64,000 nucleotides of DNA from Streptomyces xantholiticus (GCF_014651015.1 NZ_BMWB01000008.1:124001-188000), one strand, 5' to 3'; numbered from the stretch's first letter, positions 7,089 through 15,456 are shown. Numbers and translations: made by a program. The notes: generated by a model not told the origin, from the sequence alone.

Positions 7089-8669
7089 TCACTCCCACTC
7101 GATGGTGCCCGGGGGCTTGCTCGTCACGTCGAGGACCACGCGGTTCACGTCCGCGACCTCGTTGGTGATCCGGGTCGAGATCTTCGCCAGCACCTCGTAG
7201 GGCATCCGCGTCCAGTCCGCCGTCATCGCGTCCTCGGACGAGACCGGGCGCAGCACGATCGGGTGGCCGTAGGTGCGGCCGTCTCCCTGGACGCCCACGC
7301 TGCGGACGTCGGCGAGCAGTACCACCGGACACTGCCAGATGTCCCGGTCCAGGCCGGCCGCCGTGAGCTCCTCGCGGGCGATGGCGTCGGCCTCGCGCAG
7401 CAGGTCGAGCCGCTCTCGGGTGACCTCGCCGACGATCCGGATGCCGAGGCCCGGGCCCGGGAACGGCTGGCGCTGGACGATCTCGTCCGGCAGGCCGAGC
7501 TCCTGGCCGACCATGCGGACCTCGTCCTTGAACAGCTTGCGCAGCGGCTCGACGAGCTCGAACTCGAGGTCCTCGGGCAGACCGCCCACGTTGTGGTGCG
7601 ACTTGATGTTGGCGGTGCCGGTGCCGCCGCCGGACTCGACGACGTCCGGGTAGAGCGTGCCCTGGACGAGGAAGGCGACGTCCTCGCCGTGCTCGGCCTC
7701 GGCCACGATCTCGGCCTGCGCCTGCTCGAAGACGCGGATGAACTCGCGGCCGATGACCTTCCGCTTCTCCTCGGGGTCGGACACCCCGGCCAGCGCCTTG
7801 AGGAAGCGCTCCTCGGCGTCCACGACCTTGAGCTGCACGCCCGTGGCCGCGACGAAGTCCTTCTCGACCTGCTCGGTCTCGCCCTTGCGCATCAGACCGT
7901 GGTCGACGTACACGCAGGTCAGCTGGGAGCCGATGGCCTTCTGGACGAGGGCCGCGGCGACCGCGGAGTCCACGCCGCCGGAGAGACCGCAGATGGCGCG
8001 CTTGGTGCCGACCTGGGCACGGATCGCCTCGACCTGCTCCTCGATGACATTGCCCGTGGTCCAGTTCGGCTCGATGCCGGCGCCGCGGTAGAGGAAGTGC
8101 TCGAGCACCTGCTGGCCGTAGGTGGAGTGCATCACCTCGGGGTGGTGCTGCACGCCGTACAGCTTCTTCTCGTCGTTCTCGAAGGCGGCCACCGGCACGA
8201 CGTCCGTGGACCCGGTGACGGTGAAGCCCTCGGGGGCGGCGGAGCAGGCATCGCCGTGCGACATCCACACCGACTGCTCGGCCGGGGTGCCCTCGAAGAG
8301 CGTCGAGCCGGGCTTGGTGACGTGCAGCGGCGTACGCCCGTACTCCCGCGCGCCGGTGTTGTCGACGGTGCCGCCGAGCGTCGTCGCCATCAACTGGAAG
8401 CCGTAGCACATGCCGAAGACGGGGACACCCGCCTCGAAGATCGCGCGGTCCAGGCGCGGGGCGCCCTCCGCGTACACCGACGAGGGGCCGCCGGAGAGGA
8501 TGATCGCCCTCGGGTTCTTGGCCAGCATCTCGGCCACCGGCATGGTCGACGGGACGATCTCGCTGTAGACCCGGGCCTCACGGACGCGGCGGGCGATGAG
8601 CTGGGCGTACTGCGCACCGAAGTCGACAACGAGTACGACGTCGGGGGCGGCGGAGGGTGCTGCTGGCAC
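7089..8669 (-). CDS. guaA: GMP synthase (glutamine-hydrolysing), 526 aa
   Basis: The enzyme converts XMP to GMP using glutamine and ATP in purine synthesis. An N-terminal class I glutamine amidotransferase domain has the nucleophile in VFGMCYGFQLMA and the His-Glu pair in VQHHPEVMHS. The ATP-pyrophosphatase domain carries the PP-loop ICGLSGGVDSAVAAA. The C-terminal dimerisation part includes QRQPFPGPGLGIRI and ends KPPGTIEWE. I chose the GTG at 8669 (PAAPSAAPDVVLVVDFGAQY after the initiator) because GGAAGGCA precedes it. The upstream in-frame extension has no homology. It is divergent from the chorismate mutase leader region. Confidence 0.97.
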   Translation of the reverse strand: MPAAPSAAPDVVLVVDFGAQYAQLIARRVREARVYSEIVPSTMPVAEMLAKNPRAIILSGGPSSVYAEGAPRLDRAIFEAGVPVFGMCYGFQLMATTLGGTVDNTGAREYGRTPLHVTKPGSTLFEGTPAEQSVWMSHGDACSAAPEGFTVTGSTDVVPVAAFENDEKKLYGVQHHPEVMHSTYGQQVLEHFLYRGAGIEPNWTTGNVIEEQVEAIRAQVGTKRAICGLSGGVDSAVAAALVQKAIGSQLTCVYVDHGLMRKGETEQVEKDFVAATGVQLKVVDAEERFLKALAGVSDPEEKRKVIGREFIRVFEQAQAEIVAEAEHGEDVAFLVQGTLYPDVVESGGGTGTANIKSHHNVGGLPEDLEFELVEPLRKLFKDEVRMVGQELGLPDEIVQRQPFPGPGLGIRIVGEVTRERLDLLREADAIAREELTAAGLDRDIWQCPVVLLADVRSVGVQGDGRTYGHPIVLRPVSSEDAMTADWTRMPYEVLAKISTRITNEVADVNRVVLDVTSKPPGTIEWE

Positions 8670-8761
8670 TGGGGCTGCCTTCCGGCGGGGAAAAAGGGTC
8701 TGCCTTACCGATTCTACCGGCGCGCCGGACGCGGCTTCTCGTCTCACCATCCGAACCCGGT

Positions 8762-8792
8762 TTGGCCTCCGCGGCCGGGTGCGGTCCATACT
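8762..8792 (+). promoter_or_regulatory. Putative promoter of the chorismate mutase leader transcript
   Basis: A TTGGCC at 8762-8767 and a CATACT at 8787-8792 are separated by 19 bp. The -10-like hexamer ends 6 bases before the ATG at 8799, so transcription would begin at or next to that ATG and the leader mRNA would be leaderless. This is a sequence-based prediction only. Confidence 0.5.
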
Positions 8793-8798
8793 GACCGC

Positions 8799-8870
8799 AT
8801 GCAGAAGCAGCTGACCTTCGTCTTTACCTATGGCACCGGCCCGTCCGGCTGCCATGGTCGTGCTGCCTAG
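8799..8870 (+). CDS. Putative 23-aa leader peptide (Phe/Tyr) for chorismate mutase attenuation
   Basis: The short frame ATG to TAG encodes MQKQLTFVFTYG followed by TGPSGCHGRAA. Two Phe and one Tyr codon sit within five positions. Two of them are TTT and TAT, which are rare in this genome type. The peptide lies between a promoter-like sequence and a strong terminator, and a chorismate mutase gene follows. That enzyme feeds Phe and Tyr synthesis. This is the classical layout of a transcription attenuator in which stalling at scarce Phe-tRNA or Tyr-tRNA prevents termination. Translation of the peptide is inferred, not shown. Confidence 0.6.
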   Translation: MQKQLTFVFTYGTGPSGCHGRAA

Positions 8871-8891
8871 CTTCAGACAGCGACTTCCCAG

Positions 8892-8930
8892 GCGCCCCGG
8901 GCCGACAAGGCCCGGGGCGCTTCGGCTTTT
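8892..8930 (+). terminator. Attenuator hairpin between leader peptide and chorismate mutase
   Basis: GCGCCCCGGGCC (8892-8903) pairs perfectly with GGCCCGGGGCGC (8909-8920) around a GACAA loop. TTCGGCTTTT follows. The segment CGGCCCG at 8837-8843, inside the leader peptide, is complementary to CGGGCCG at 8898-8904 and could form a competing antiterminator. The chorismate mutase start lies 58 bases beyond the T-rich tail. Confidence 0.75.
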
Positions 8931-8987
8931 CCGGGCCGTGCCGATCCGAGGGCCGCGCGAGAGAACCCGGAACAAGGAGCCCATGAG

Positions 8988-9275
8988 ATGTCCGTCACCG
9001 AGACCGAGAAGACCGGCGCCCGCACCGACCAGGCCGCAACCGTGATCACCGGCGCCCGCGAGCGGATCGACGCGCTCGACGACCGGATCATCGGCCTCAT
9101 CCAGGAACGGATGGCCGTCTCCGCCGTCATTCAGGACGCCCGTATCGCCTCCGGCGGCCGCCGGGTGAATCTGGCGCGCGAGATGGAGGTGCTCGCCCAC
9201 TACAGGGACGCGCTCGGCAAACCCGGCACGGCGATCGCGATGACGATGCTCGAGCTGTGCCGCGGCCGGATCTGA
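8988..9275 (+). CDS. Chorismate mutase (AroQ type), 95 aa
   Basis: The product is a stand-alone AroQ-fold chorismate mutase, which converts chorismate to prephenate for Phe and Tyr synthesis. The first helix carries RERIDALDDRIIGLIQERM and the second part has the LAREMEVLAHYRD helix. The length and all-helical pattern fit monofunctional actinobacterial enzymes. AAGGAGC sits about 10 bases upstream of the ATG. The gene is preceded by the leader peptide and terminator described above, so end-product control at the level of transcription is likely. It is divergent from guaA. Confidence 0.9.
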   Translation: MSVTETEKTGARTDQAATVITGARERIDALDDRIIGLIQERMAVSAVIQDARIASGGRRVNLAREMEVLAHYRDALGKPGTAIAMTMLELCRGRI

Positions 9276-9802
9276 CCCAACGGCCCGCGTACGCCTGCGT
9301 ATCCGCGTTCGGGCGGATCCTCACCCGTACGGCGCGTGACGCACCCGGCCGGGTTTCGTTGGTCCCGTTGTCCGTGCCAGCCAGGGGCGGCCTCGAAGGA
9401 AACCACGCGTGGCTCCGCTGGGGCGTGTGACGTACCGCAGGTGCGTCGTGGGACCTCGCCCCAGTGCGCGTGACCGGTAGGCAGGGGACAGCAGCCCGGT
9501 CACCCCAAGGGCGGTCGGCGCCGGGGACGCCCGGCACCGACCGCATTCGGTCCGTACGGTTGCGCGCGCCGCAGCCCGCCCAGCAGATGCAGCACGATCA
9601 GATCCCCCCCACTGCGCGGCCACATTCCCGAAGGCCACCGCTGCCCGTGCGCGCTGCCCGCGCGCCGGGCCGGCGGCCTGCCCACGACGCGGCGCAACCC
9701 CCGGCGCCCCTCGGCACCGGCGCTGCCCTGACGTCGGTGCCGACCTGAAGAGCCCCGCGGACGCCGATGTCCGCAGGTCCCTTCTCGACGTCGGCGCCGG
9801 CG
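9276..9802. other. Intergenic region, 527 bp, no supported gene
   Basis: The region holds only short GC-driven frames on both strands, none with recognisable protein content. A small stem ATCCGC/GCGGAT at 9301-9318 follows the chorismate mutase stop and may aid termination. Because its right neighbour is a decayed surface-protein gene, part of this stretch may be further gene debris. Confidence 0.45.
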
Positions 9803-10445
9803 TCACGCGGAGCGGCGACGACGGGCGACCACTAAGAGCCCCCCACCCCCGACGAGTGCGACGGCGGCGCCGGCCGCGGCCGGTGCGGCGGTGGAGCCGG
9901 TGGAGCCGGTGGAGGCCAGACCACCCTGGGTGGAGTCCCCACCGGTGGTGCCGGTGGAGGAGCCGCCGGCCGTGCCGGACCCGCCCTCGTCGTCACCGGG
10001 CCCGCCGGTCGAGCCACCGTTGGAACCGGAACCGCCGGTCCTACCTCCGGAGTCACCGGTGTCGCCGGGGGTCTCCTCCTCACTGGTGCCGTTCAGCACG
10101 ATCCAGCCGTCGTCGTCTGCGGGCTTCCCCTCCCAGGGGCTGTCCTCCTGCCCCGGGAACGCGGGGAAGTGGATCCTGCCCTTGGCGCTGCGACGACCTT
10201 CTCGATGCGGAGCTCGAACGGGTAGCTGCGCTTGTCGTTCTCCAGGACCGGCGTGTCGGCCCAGCGCAGGTAGCGGGACTCGTCCTTGCCGTTCTCGGTG
10301 TTCACCGGGCCGCAGGCAGCGGGCTCTTGGTGACCTTCGCGCCCTGCGGGACATTGACCAAGAAGCTGAACGGTTCGCCTCCCGCGCGCAGCGAACCGAT
10401 CCACGCCGGGCCGTCGTTGCTCATCCGCACGTCGGCATGACGCAG
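9803..10445 (-). pseudogene. Frameshifted remnant of a sortase-anchored (LASTG) surface protein
   Basis: Read on the minus strand, three pieces in different frames join into one protein. The first is ADVRMSNDGPAWIGSLRAGG through FLVNVPQGAKVTKSPL, the second runs CGPVNTENGKDESRYLRW to YPFELRIEKV, and the third GRIHFPAFPGQEDSPWEG to the end. Shifts fall near 10308-10318 and near 10195-10200, and no start or signal peptide remains. The tail is classic for surface anchoring: a Gly/Thr/Ser/Asp linker, LASTGSTGS, a hydrophobic span and RRRRSA. It sits beside an intact LAETG protein. Assembly errors could mimic this but would need two separate indels. Confidence 0.7.
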
Positions 10446-10608
10446 GTCACATAAAGATCCTGTGAGTCGGCGTGCAACCAATCCCCCTGGTCACAGGTCA
10501 TGCATGCGTAACACCGACCTCACGTGTTCGCACCCACGGTGGTGCCCCGGGGGGTCCCCATCAGCCTTCGTGCCGCATCAGCGGTACCCAGACTTCACTG
10601 AGGTCTCA

Positions 10609-11769
10609 ATGAAGCTTCGCCGCGCCATGGCTGTCGCTGCCGCGACCGCCGTCATCGCACCCGCCACCTTCCTGGCGGCGCCGGCTGCGTACGCGACGAT
10701 CAGCACCACCCCGATCGTGTCCGAGACGGACCCCAACACGCCGGGCACGGAAGACCCCGGTACCGAGGACCCCGGCACGGAAGACCCGGGCACCGAGGAC
10801 CCGGGCACGGAAGACCCCGGTACCGAGGACCCGGGCACGGAAGACCCCGGTACCGAAGACCCGGGCACGGAAGACCCCGGTACCGAGGACCCCGGCACGG
10901 AAGACCCGGGCACGGAAGACCCCGGTACCGAAGACCCGGGCACGGAAGACCCCGGTACCGAGGACCCCGGCACGGAAGACCCCGGTACCGAGGACCCCGG
11001 CACGGAAGACCCGGGCACGGAAGACCCCGGTACCGAGGACCCCGACGAGGAGCTTCCGCCGTACTGCGAGGAGCTGGACGAGAACTTCGAGGAGAAGGCG
11101 CTCGGCCTCAAGCTCTCCGGGCTGCCCGGCAAGATCGTCGCGGGCAGCGGCTGGGAGGACTTCAACCTCACCATCACCAACAACTCGAAGGCCGACCTCA
11201 AGGAGGTCGCCTTCTACGCCGAGGTCGAGAACTACGAGGTCGACGAGGCCAAGTGGCTCAGCAAGTACGTCGAGCTGCAGTTCCGTCTTCCCGGCACCAA
11301 CCAGTGGGAGCGGATCGGCGACGAGACGTACGCCGGTGACTACTTCTGGGGCGTCCAGACGATGAAGCCCCAGGACTTCGTGAAGATCGACCTTCGGGTC
11401 AACATCGCGAAGGACGCGCCTGCCGGTGACAGCTACGCCATCGGTTCCGGCGGCTACCTCGGCGATGTCGAGGGCCAGGAGTGCATCGCCGAGAACGCGG
11501 GCGCCTGGGCGGACTTCACCGTCCTGAAGCCGGGTTCCCCGAACGAGAACCCGGGCGACGCGGAGCCGGGCAAGGGCAAGCCGGGTGACAAGGGCCCCGA
11601 CACCAAGCCGCAGGGCGGCGTGAAGGAGCTTCCCGTCACCGGCAACCTCGCCGAGACCGGTTCCGACTCGAGCCTGCCCGTCATCGGCACGGTCGGCGGT
11701 ATCGCCATCCTCGCCGGTGCGGGTGTGGTCTTCGCCATGAAGCGCCGCCGTGGTGACGCCACCGCGTAA
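10609..11769 (+). CDS. LAETG-anchored surface protein with PGTED tandem repeats, 386 aa
   Basis: A Sec signal peptide (MKLRRAMAVAAATAVIAPAT to AAPAAYA) is followed by twenty PGTED repeats. Next comes a globular domain of about 160 residues with two Cys residues (YCEELDENF and GQECIAENAG) that could form a disulfide. A Pro/Gly/Lys spacer leads to LAETGSDSS, a hydrophobic span and KRRRGDATA. LAETG is the motif used by class E sortases in streptomycetes, so the protein is probably linked to the wall with the acidic repeats acting as a stalk. I chose ATG 10609 because it begins the signal peptide and has GAGG upstream. The globular domain is unidentified. Confidence 0.85.
   Translation: MKLRRAMAVAAATAVIAPATFLAAPAAYATISTTPIVSETDPNTPGTEDPGTEDPGTEDPGTEDPGTEDPGTEDPGTEDPGTEDPGTEDPGTEDPGTEDPGTEDPGTEDPGTEDPGTEDPGTEDPGTEDPGTEDPGTEDPGTEDPDEELPPYCEELDENFEEKALGLKLSGLPGKIVAGSGWEDFNLTITNNSKADLKEVAFYAEVENYEVDEAKWLSKYVELQFRLPGTNQWERIGDETYAGDYFWGVQTMKPQDFVKIDLRVNIAKDAPAGDSYAIGSGGYLGDVEGQECIAENAGAWADFTVLKPGSPNENPGDAEPGKGKPGDKGPDTKPQGGVKELPVTGNLAETGSDSSLPVIGTVGGIAILAGAGVVFAMKRRRGDATA
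10741..11040 (+). repeat. 20 tandem copies of a 15-bp unit encoding PGTED
   Basis: Exactly 300 bp consist of twenty 15-bp units, each coding Pro-Gly-Thr-Glu-Asp. Units differ only at silent positions, for example CCCGGTACCGAGGAC against CCGGGCACGGAAGAC. The amino-acid repeat is perfect and in frame, so selection or recent expansion keeps it. Copy number is likely to vary between strains. Confidence 0.97.
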
Positions 11770-11811
11770 CCGCTGACGCCTGACGCTCGCGTTCAGGCCC
11801 GTAGAGCCACC

Positions 11812-11847
11812 AAGGCCGCTGCACTCGGAGGGGGGTGCAGCGGCCTT
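11812..11847. terminator. Bidirectional terminator hairpin
   Basis: AAGGCCGCTGCAC (11812-11824) pairs with GTGCAGCGGCCTT (11835-11847), followed by TGTG. It lies between the convergent LAETG gene and the GMC oxidoreductase gene and provides T/A-rich tails on both strands. Confidence 0.85.
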
Positions 11848-11866
11848 TGTGCTGGGTGCGGCCGGG

Positions 11867-13678
11867 TCACCTCTTCGGCGGGAGCGCCGGCATGCCCAGG
11901 AACGGCAGCTTCAGCGCGCCGAACGCATCCGCCGGGACCGCCGGTGACTTCGGCGCCACCGGGGACAGCCGCTGGTACTCCACGCCCTGCGCCGGCCGGG
12001 GGTCCTCCTCGCCATTGTTGGGCCAGAAGGACATCGCCCGCTCCGCCTGGGCCGTGATCGTCAGCGACGGGTTGACGCCGAGGTTCGCCGAGACCGCGGC
12101 GCCGTCCACGACCGAGATGCCGGGATGGCCGTACAGCCGGTGGTACGGGTCGATCACACCGGTCTGCGGGGAGTCGCCGATCGGGCAACCGCCCAGGAAG
12201 TGCGCCGTGAGCGGGGTGCCCATCAGCTCACCGATGTTGGAGCCGGCGAAGCCGTTGATCTCCTCTGCGAGCAGCGAGGCCGCACGCGTGGCCTCGGGGA
12301 TCTGGTTGGGGTTCGGGGCGCCGTGCCCCTGGCGCGCGGTGAGCAGCCCCTTCCCGATGCCCTTCGGCTTGCGGTACGTGGTCAGGGAGTTGTCGAGGGA
12401 CTGCATGACCAGGCCGATGATGGTCCGCTCCGACCAGCGCCGGTTGGAGAGCGCGCGCACCGCGAGCAACGGGTGCTTCGCCATGTTGCCGAGCCAGCCG
12501 ACGACCCGGCCCTTCACCCGGTAGGGCACCTGGAGGACGGTCATGCCGCCCATCGCGTTCGAGCCCCTGCCGTAGCGGACGGGCTCGATGTGGGTGTTCT
12601 CGTCCGGGTGGATGGACGAGGTGATGGCGACACCGCGGGTGAAGTCGACCCTGTCGGCGCCGTGGCGCCTGCGGTAGCGCCGGTCGTCGGTCTGCGCGCC
12701 GACCACTGCCTCCGAGTTGGTGCGGGTCAGCTCGCCGAGCCGGGCCGACAGATGCGGCAGCAGTCCGCCGTCCTTCATCCGGTGCAGCAGCGTCTGCGTC
12801 CCGTACGTACCGGCGGCGATGACGACCCGGCGGGCGGTGAACGTGCGGCCCCTTCCCTTGCGCCGGTTGTCGCTGGGCAGGGTCTTGACGGCGAAGCCGC
12901 CCTGAGAGTCCTCGGTGACGGCGACGACGGACGTCATCGGGTGGACGACGGCGCCCGCCTTCTCCGCGAGGTACAGATAGTTCTCGTTGAGGGTGTTCTT
13001 GGCGCCGTGCCGGCAGCCCGTCATGCACTCGCCGCACTCGCTGCATGCCCTGCGCGAGGGGCCCGCGCCGCCGAAGTAGGGGTCGGCGACCTCCTCTCCG
13101 GGCCTGGCCTTCACCGTGCCGTCGGCGTCGTCGCCGTCGCCGAAGAACACCCCGACGGGCGCCATGTGGAAGCTGTCGCCGACGCCCATCGCCTGTGCGG
13201 TCGCCTTCAGATGGACGTCGGAGGGGGTCATCGTCGGATTGAGGCGGACACCGAGCATGCGCCGCGCCTGGTCGTAGTACGGCTTCAGCTCGTCGTGCCA
13301 GTCCGTGATGTCCTTCCACTGCGGGTCGTTGAAGAAGGGTGCGGGCGGTACGTAGAGCGTGTTGGCGTAGTTGAGCGAGCCGCCGCCGACGCCCGCTCCG
13401 GCCAGCACCATCACATTGCCGAGCAGATGGATGCGCTGGATGCCGAAGAGGCCGAGAGCCGGGGCCCAGAGGTAGTTGCGCAGGTCCCAGGAGTTCTTCG
13501 GCAGGGACTCGCGGGTGAAGCGCCGGCCCGCCTCGAGCACCCCCACCCGGTAGCCCTTCTCGGTGAGGCGGAGCGCCGAGACGGAGCCGCCGAAGCCGGA
13601 GCCCACGACGAGCACGTCGTAGTCGTACGCGACGCCGTCGCCCGCATCCTGGTTTCGGGCAGGGGGTACCTCGGACAT
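11867..13678 (-). CDS. GMC-family FAD oxidoreductase (cholesterol-oxidase-like), 603 aa
   Basis: An N-terminal Rossmann FAD-binding motif reads VLVVGSGFGGSVSALRLTEK, followed by EAGRRF. The second FAD contact region includes GAGVGGGSLNYANTLY. A Cys-rich segment CSECGECMTGCRHGAKNTL in the middle is characteristic of this actinobacterial branch. The C-terminus has the GMC signature region FLGGCPIGDSPQTGVID and VVDGAAVSANLGVNPSLT. Members oxidise alcohol groups of sterols or similar lipids, but the substrate here is unknown. The aldehyde dehydrogenase gene lies 50 bases upstream on the same strand, so the pair may act on successive alcohol and aldehyde intermediates. Confidence 0.88.
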   Translation of the reverse strand: MSEVPPARNQDAGDGVAYDYDVLVVGSGFGGSVSALRLTEKGYRVGVLEAGRRFTRESLPKNSWDLRNYLWAPALGLFGIQRIHLLGNVMVLAGAGVGGGSLNYANTLYVPPAPFFNDPQWKDITDWHDELKPYYDQARRMLGVRLNPTMTPSDVHLKATAQAMGVGDSFHMAPVGVFFGDGDDADGTVKARPGEEVADPYFGGAGPSRRACSECGECMTGCRHGAKNTLNENYLYLAEKAGAVVHPMTSVVAVTEDSQGGFAVKTLPSDNRRKGRGRTFTARRVVIAAGTYGTQTLLHRMKDGGLLPHLSARLGELTRTNSEAVVGAQTDDRRYRRRHGADRVDFTRGVAITSSIHPDENTHIEPVRYGRGSNAMGGMTVLQVPYRVKGRVVGWLGNMAKHPLLAVRALSNRRWSERTIIGLVMQSLDNSLTTYRKPKGIGKGLLTARQGHGAPNPNQIPEATRAASLLAEEINGFAGSNIGELMGTPLTAHFLGGCPIGDSPQTGVIDPYHRLYGHPGISVVDGAAVSANLGVNPSLTITAQAERAMSFWPNNGEEDPRPAQGVEYQRLSPVAPKSPAVPADAFGALKLPFLGMPALPPKR

Positions 13679-13728
13679 GGCTCTCCTCGTGAAATGTGCG
13701 GGCGGTGAAGGGGGACGGGGGCGGCGGG

Positions 13729-15345
13729 TCAGCGCAGGCGCAGGGCCTTCATCGCCTTGAGGCTGACGCTCATGAAGGCCGCGTACTTCTCGTCGTCCAT
13801 GCCGAACGACGGGGCCAGCGGCATCAGTCGCTGCTGGGCCACGGTCTGCGCCTCGGTGTACTTGAGGATGCCCTCGGAGCCGTGGCGCCGGCCGAGGCCG
13901 GAGTCATTCATGCCGCCCATCGGGGACTGGACGCTGCCGTACGCCGGTGCGTAACCCTCGTTGATGTTGACGGTGCCGGTGCGCAGCTTGGCGGCGACGG
14001 CGTGACCGCGCCGGGCGTCCTTGGTCCAGACGCTGGAGTTGAGGCCGTACGGGGTGGCGTTGGCCCGGGCGATGACGTCGTCCTCGTCGGTGAAGCGGTA
14101 GAGGGAGACGACCGGGCCGAAGGTCTCCTCCGAGCACACGGCCATCGGTGACTCGACACCGTCGAGAATGGTGGGCTCGTAGAAGAGCGGGCCGATGTCG
14201 GGGCGGGCGAGCCCGCCGGCGACGAGCCGCGCGCCCTTGGCGACGGCCTCCTCGACGTGGCGGGTGACGGTCTCGAGCTGGCGCTCGCCGACGAGGGAAC
14301 CCATGTCGGCCCCGTACGCGAGGGAGTTGCCGAGCCGCATGGCCTTCGTGCGGGCGGCGAACCGCTCGATGAAGTCATCGGCGACGGATTCGTGAACGTA
14401 GAGCCGCTCGATGGAGATGCACAGCTGGCCGGCGGAGGAGAAGCACGCACGCACCGCTCCGGCGGCGGCCTTCTCCACATCGGCGTCGTGCAGTACCAGC
14501 ATGGCGTTCTTGCCGCCGAGTTCGAGGGAGACGCCGACCAGACGGGCGGCCGCACCCTGCGCCACCTGACGGCCGGTGCGGGTGGAGCCGGTGAAGGAGA
14601 CGTAGTCGGCGTGCTTCACGACTTCGGGTCCCACGACCGGTCCGTCTCCGACGACGACCTGGAACACCTCGGCGGGCAGTCCCGCCTCGATCAGCAGGTC
14701 CCGCGCCCAAAGGGCGGTCAGCGCCGTCTCGGTGTCGGGCTTCATCACGACCGCGTTACCGGTGACGAAAGCGGGCAGTGCGTCTCCGACGGACAGCTCC
14801 AGCGGGTAGTTCCAGGGTGCGATCTGCCCCACGACCCCGCGCGGGTGGCGCAGTTCGGTGGTCCTGGTGAGGACGGGTACGACTCCGGTGTGCCGCTTCG
14901 GCTTCAGGTACGAGGGGGCCTTGCGCCCGTAGTGGCGCGCGGCGACGGCGACGGCCTGGACCTCTTCGTGCGCGTGCAGCCGGGCCTTGCCGGTCTCCAG
15001 CTGGATCAGATCGAGGATCTCGGCCTGGCGCTCGAGGACCAGGTCGTGGAAGCGCAGCAGGACGGCCGCACGGGCCCGGACCGGGGTGGCCGCCCATGCG
15101 GGCTGCGCGGCGCGGGCGCGTTCGAAGGCCGTGGCCACGTCCTCGGGCGTCGATTCGGGAAGCTCGGCCAACTGCTCGCCGGTGAACGGCGTGTGGTTGG
15201 CGGTGCGGCCGGAGCCGACGACGCCCTTGGTCAGCCGGGCGACCACCTCGGGGGTCACCACGTCGGCGGCGGTGCGCGCCCCGGCCGGGGCAGCGGCGGT
15301 CGGGTTGGTGCCGAGGGCGGTGGCGGTGGCCTGCGAGTCCGTCAT
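13729..15345 (-). CDS. NAD(P)+-dependent succinate-semialdehyde-type dehydrogenase, 538 aa
   Basis: This is an aldehyde dehydrogenase superfamily member. The NAD-binding glycine turn is FTGSTRTGRQVAQ, the general base Glu lies in SLELGGKNAML, and the nucleophilic Cys in SSAGQLCISIERLYV. The N-terminal ~40 residues are an Ala/Thr-rich extension before VVTPEVVARLTKGV, as in streptomycete proteins annotated as succinic semialdehyde dehydrogenase. The physiological aldehyde is inferred only from that likeness. ATG 15345 starts MTDSQATAT. The gene is transcribed ahead of the GMC oxidoreductase, and an 18-bp perfect palindrome lies about 75 bases upstream. Confidence 0.88.
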   Translation of the reverse strand: MTDSQATATALGTNPTAAAPAGARTAADVVTPEVVARLTKGVVGSGRTANHTPFTGEQLAELPESTPEDVATAFERARAAQPAWAATPVRARAAVLLRFHDLVLERQAEILDLIQLETGKARLHAHEEVQAVAVAARHYGRKAPSYLKPKRHTGVVPVLTRTTELRHPRGVVGQIAPWNYPLELSVGDALPAFVTGNAVVMKPDTETALTALWARDLLIEAGLPAEVFQVVVGDGPVVGPEVVKHADYVSFTGSTRTGRQVAQGAAARLVGVSLELGGKNAMLVLHDADVEKAAAGAVRACFSSAGQLCISIERLYVHESVADDFIERFAARTKAMRLGNSLAYGADMGSLVGERQLETVTRHVEEAVAKGARLVAGGLARPDIGPLFYEPTILDGVESPMAVCSEETFGPVVSLYRFTDEDDVIARANATPYGLNSSVWTKDARRGHAVAAKLRTGTVNINEGYAPAYGSVQSPMGGMNDSGLGRRHGSEGILKYTEAQTVAQQRLMPLAPSFGMDDEKYAAFMSVSLKAMKALRLR

Positions 15346-15419
15346 GGGGGCGAGAGTAGGCGTAGAGCAGCACTTTGGGTACCCGTCGGTAACACCTTTT
15401 CACCATGTGCGCACGACCA

Positions 15420-15437
15420 TGCCAGTGATCACTGGCA
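15420..15437. promoter_or_regulatory. 18-bp perfect palindrome upstream of the aldehyde dehydrogenase (candidate operator)
   Basis: TGCCAGTGATCACTGGCA reads identically on both strands. It lies in the 111-bp gap between the 3' end of a kinase gene and the start of the aldehyde dehydrogenase, at the right place to control the latter. The shape fits a dimeric regulator such as TetR or GntR. The regulator is unknown. Confidence 0.55.
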
Positions 15438-15456
15438 CATAAGCCCTGATCAGGTC

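Noticed and set aside
8595..8814. A 72-codon plus-strand frame overlapping the guaA start
   Set aside because: It is antisense to conserved GuaA N-terminal sequence; only the short 23-codon leader further on has supporting context.
9500..9697. A 65-codon minus-strand frame with a short hydrophobic run (LIVLHLLGGL)
   Set aside because: No ribosome-binding site, no homology recognised, and it is embedded in a region with no consistent coding bias.
10741..11040. Regular repeats that could suggest a CRISPR array
   Set aside because: Units are contiguous 15-mers without spacers, in frame with a surface-protein gene.
12125..13708. A plus-strand open frame of 527 codons opposite the GMC oxidoreductase
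   Set aside because: It is antisense to a clear FAD enzyme and has no start signal or domain, a typical high-GC shadow.
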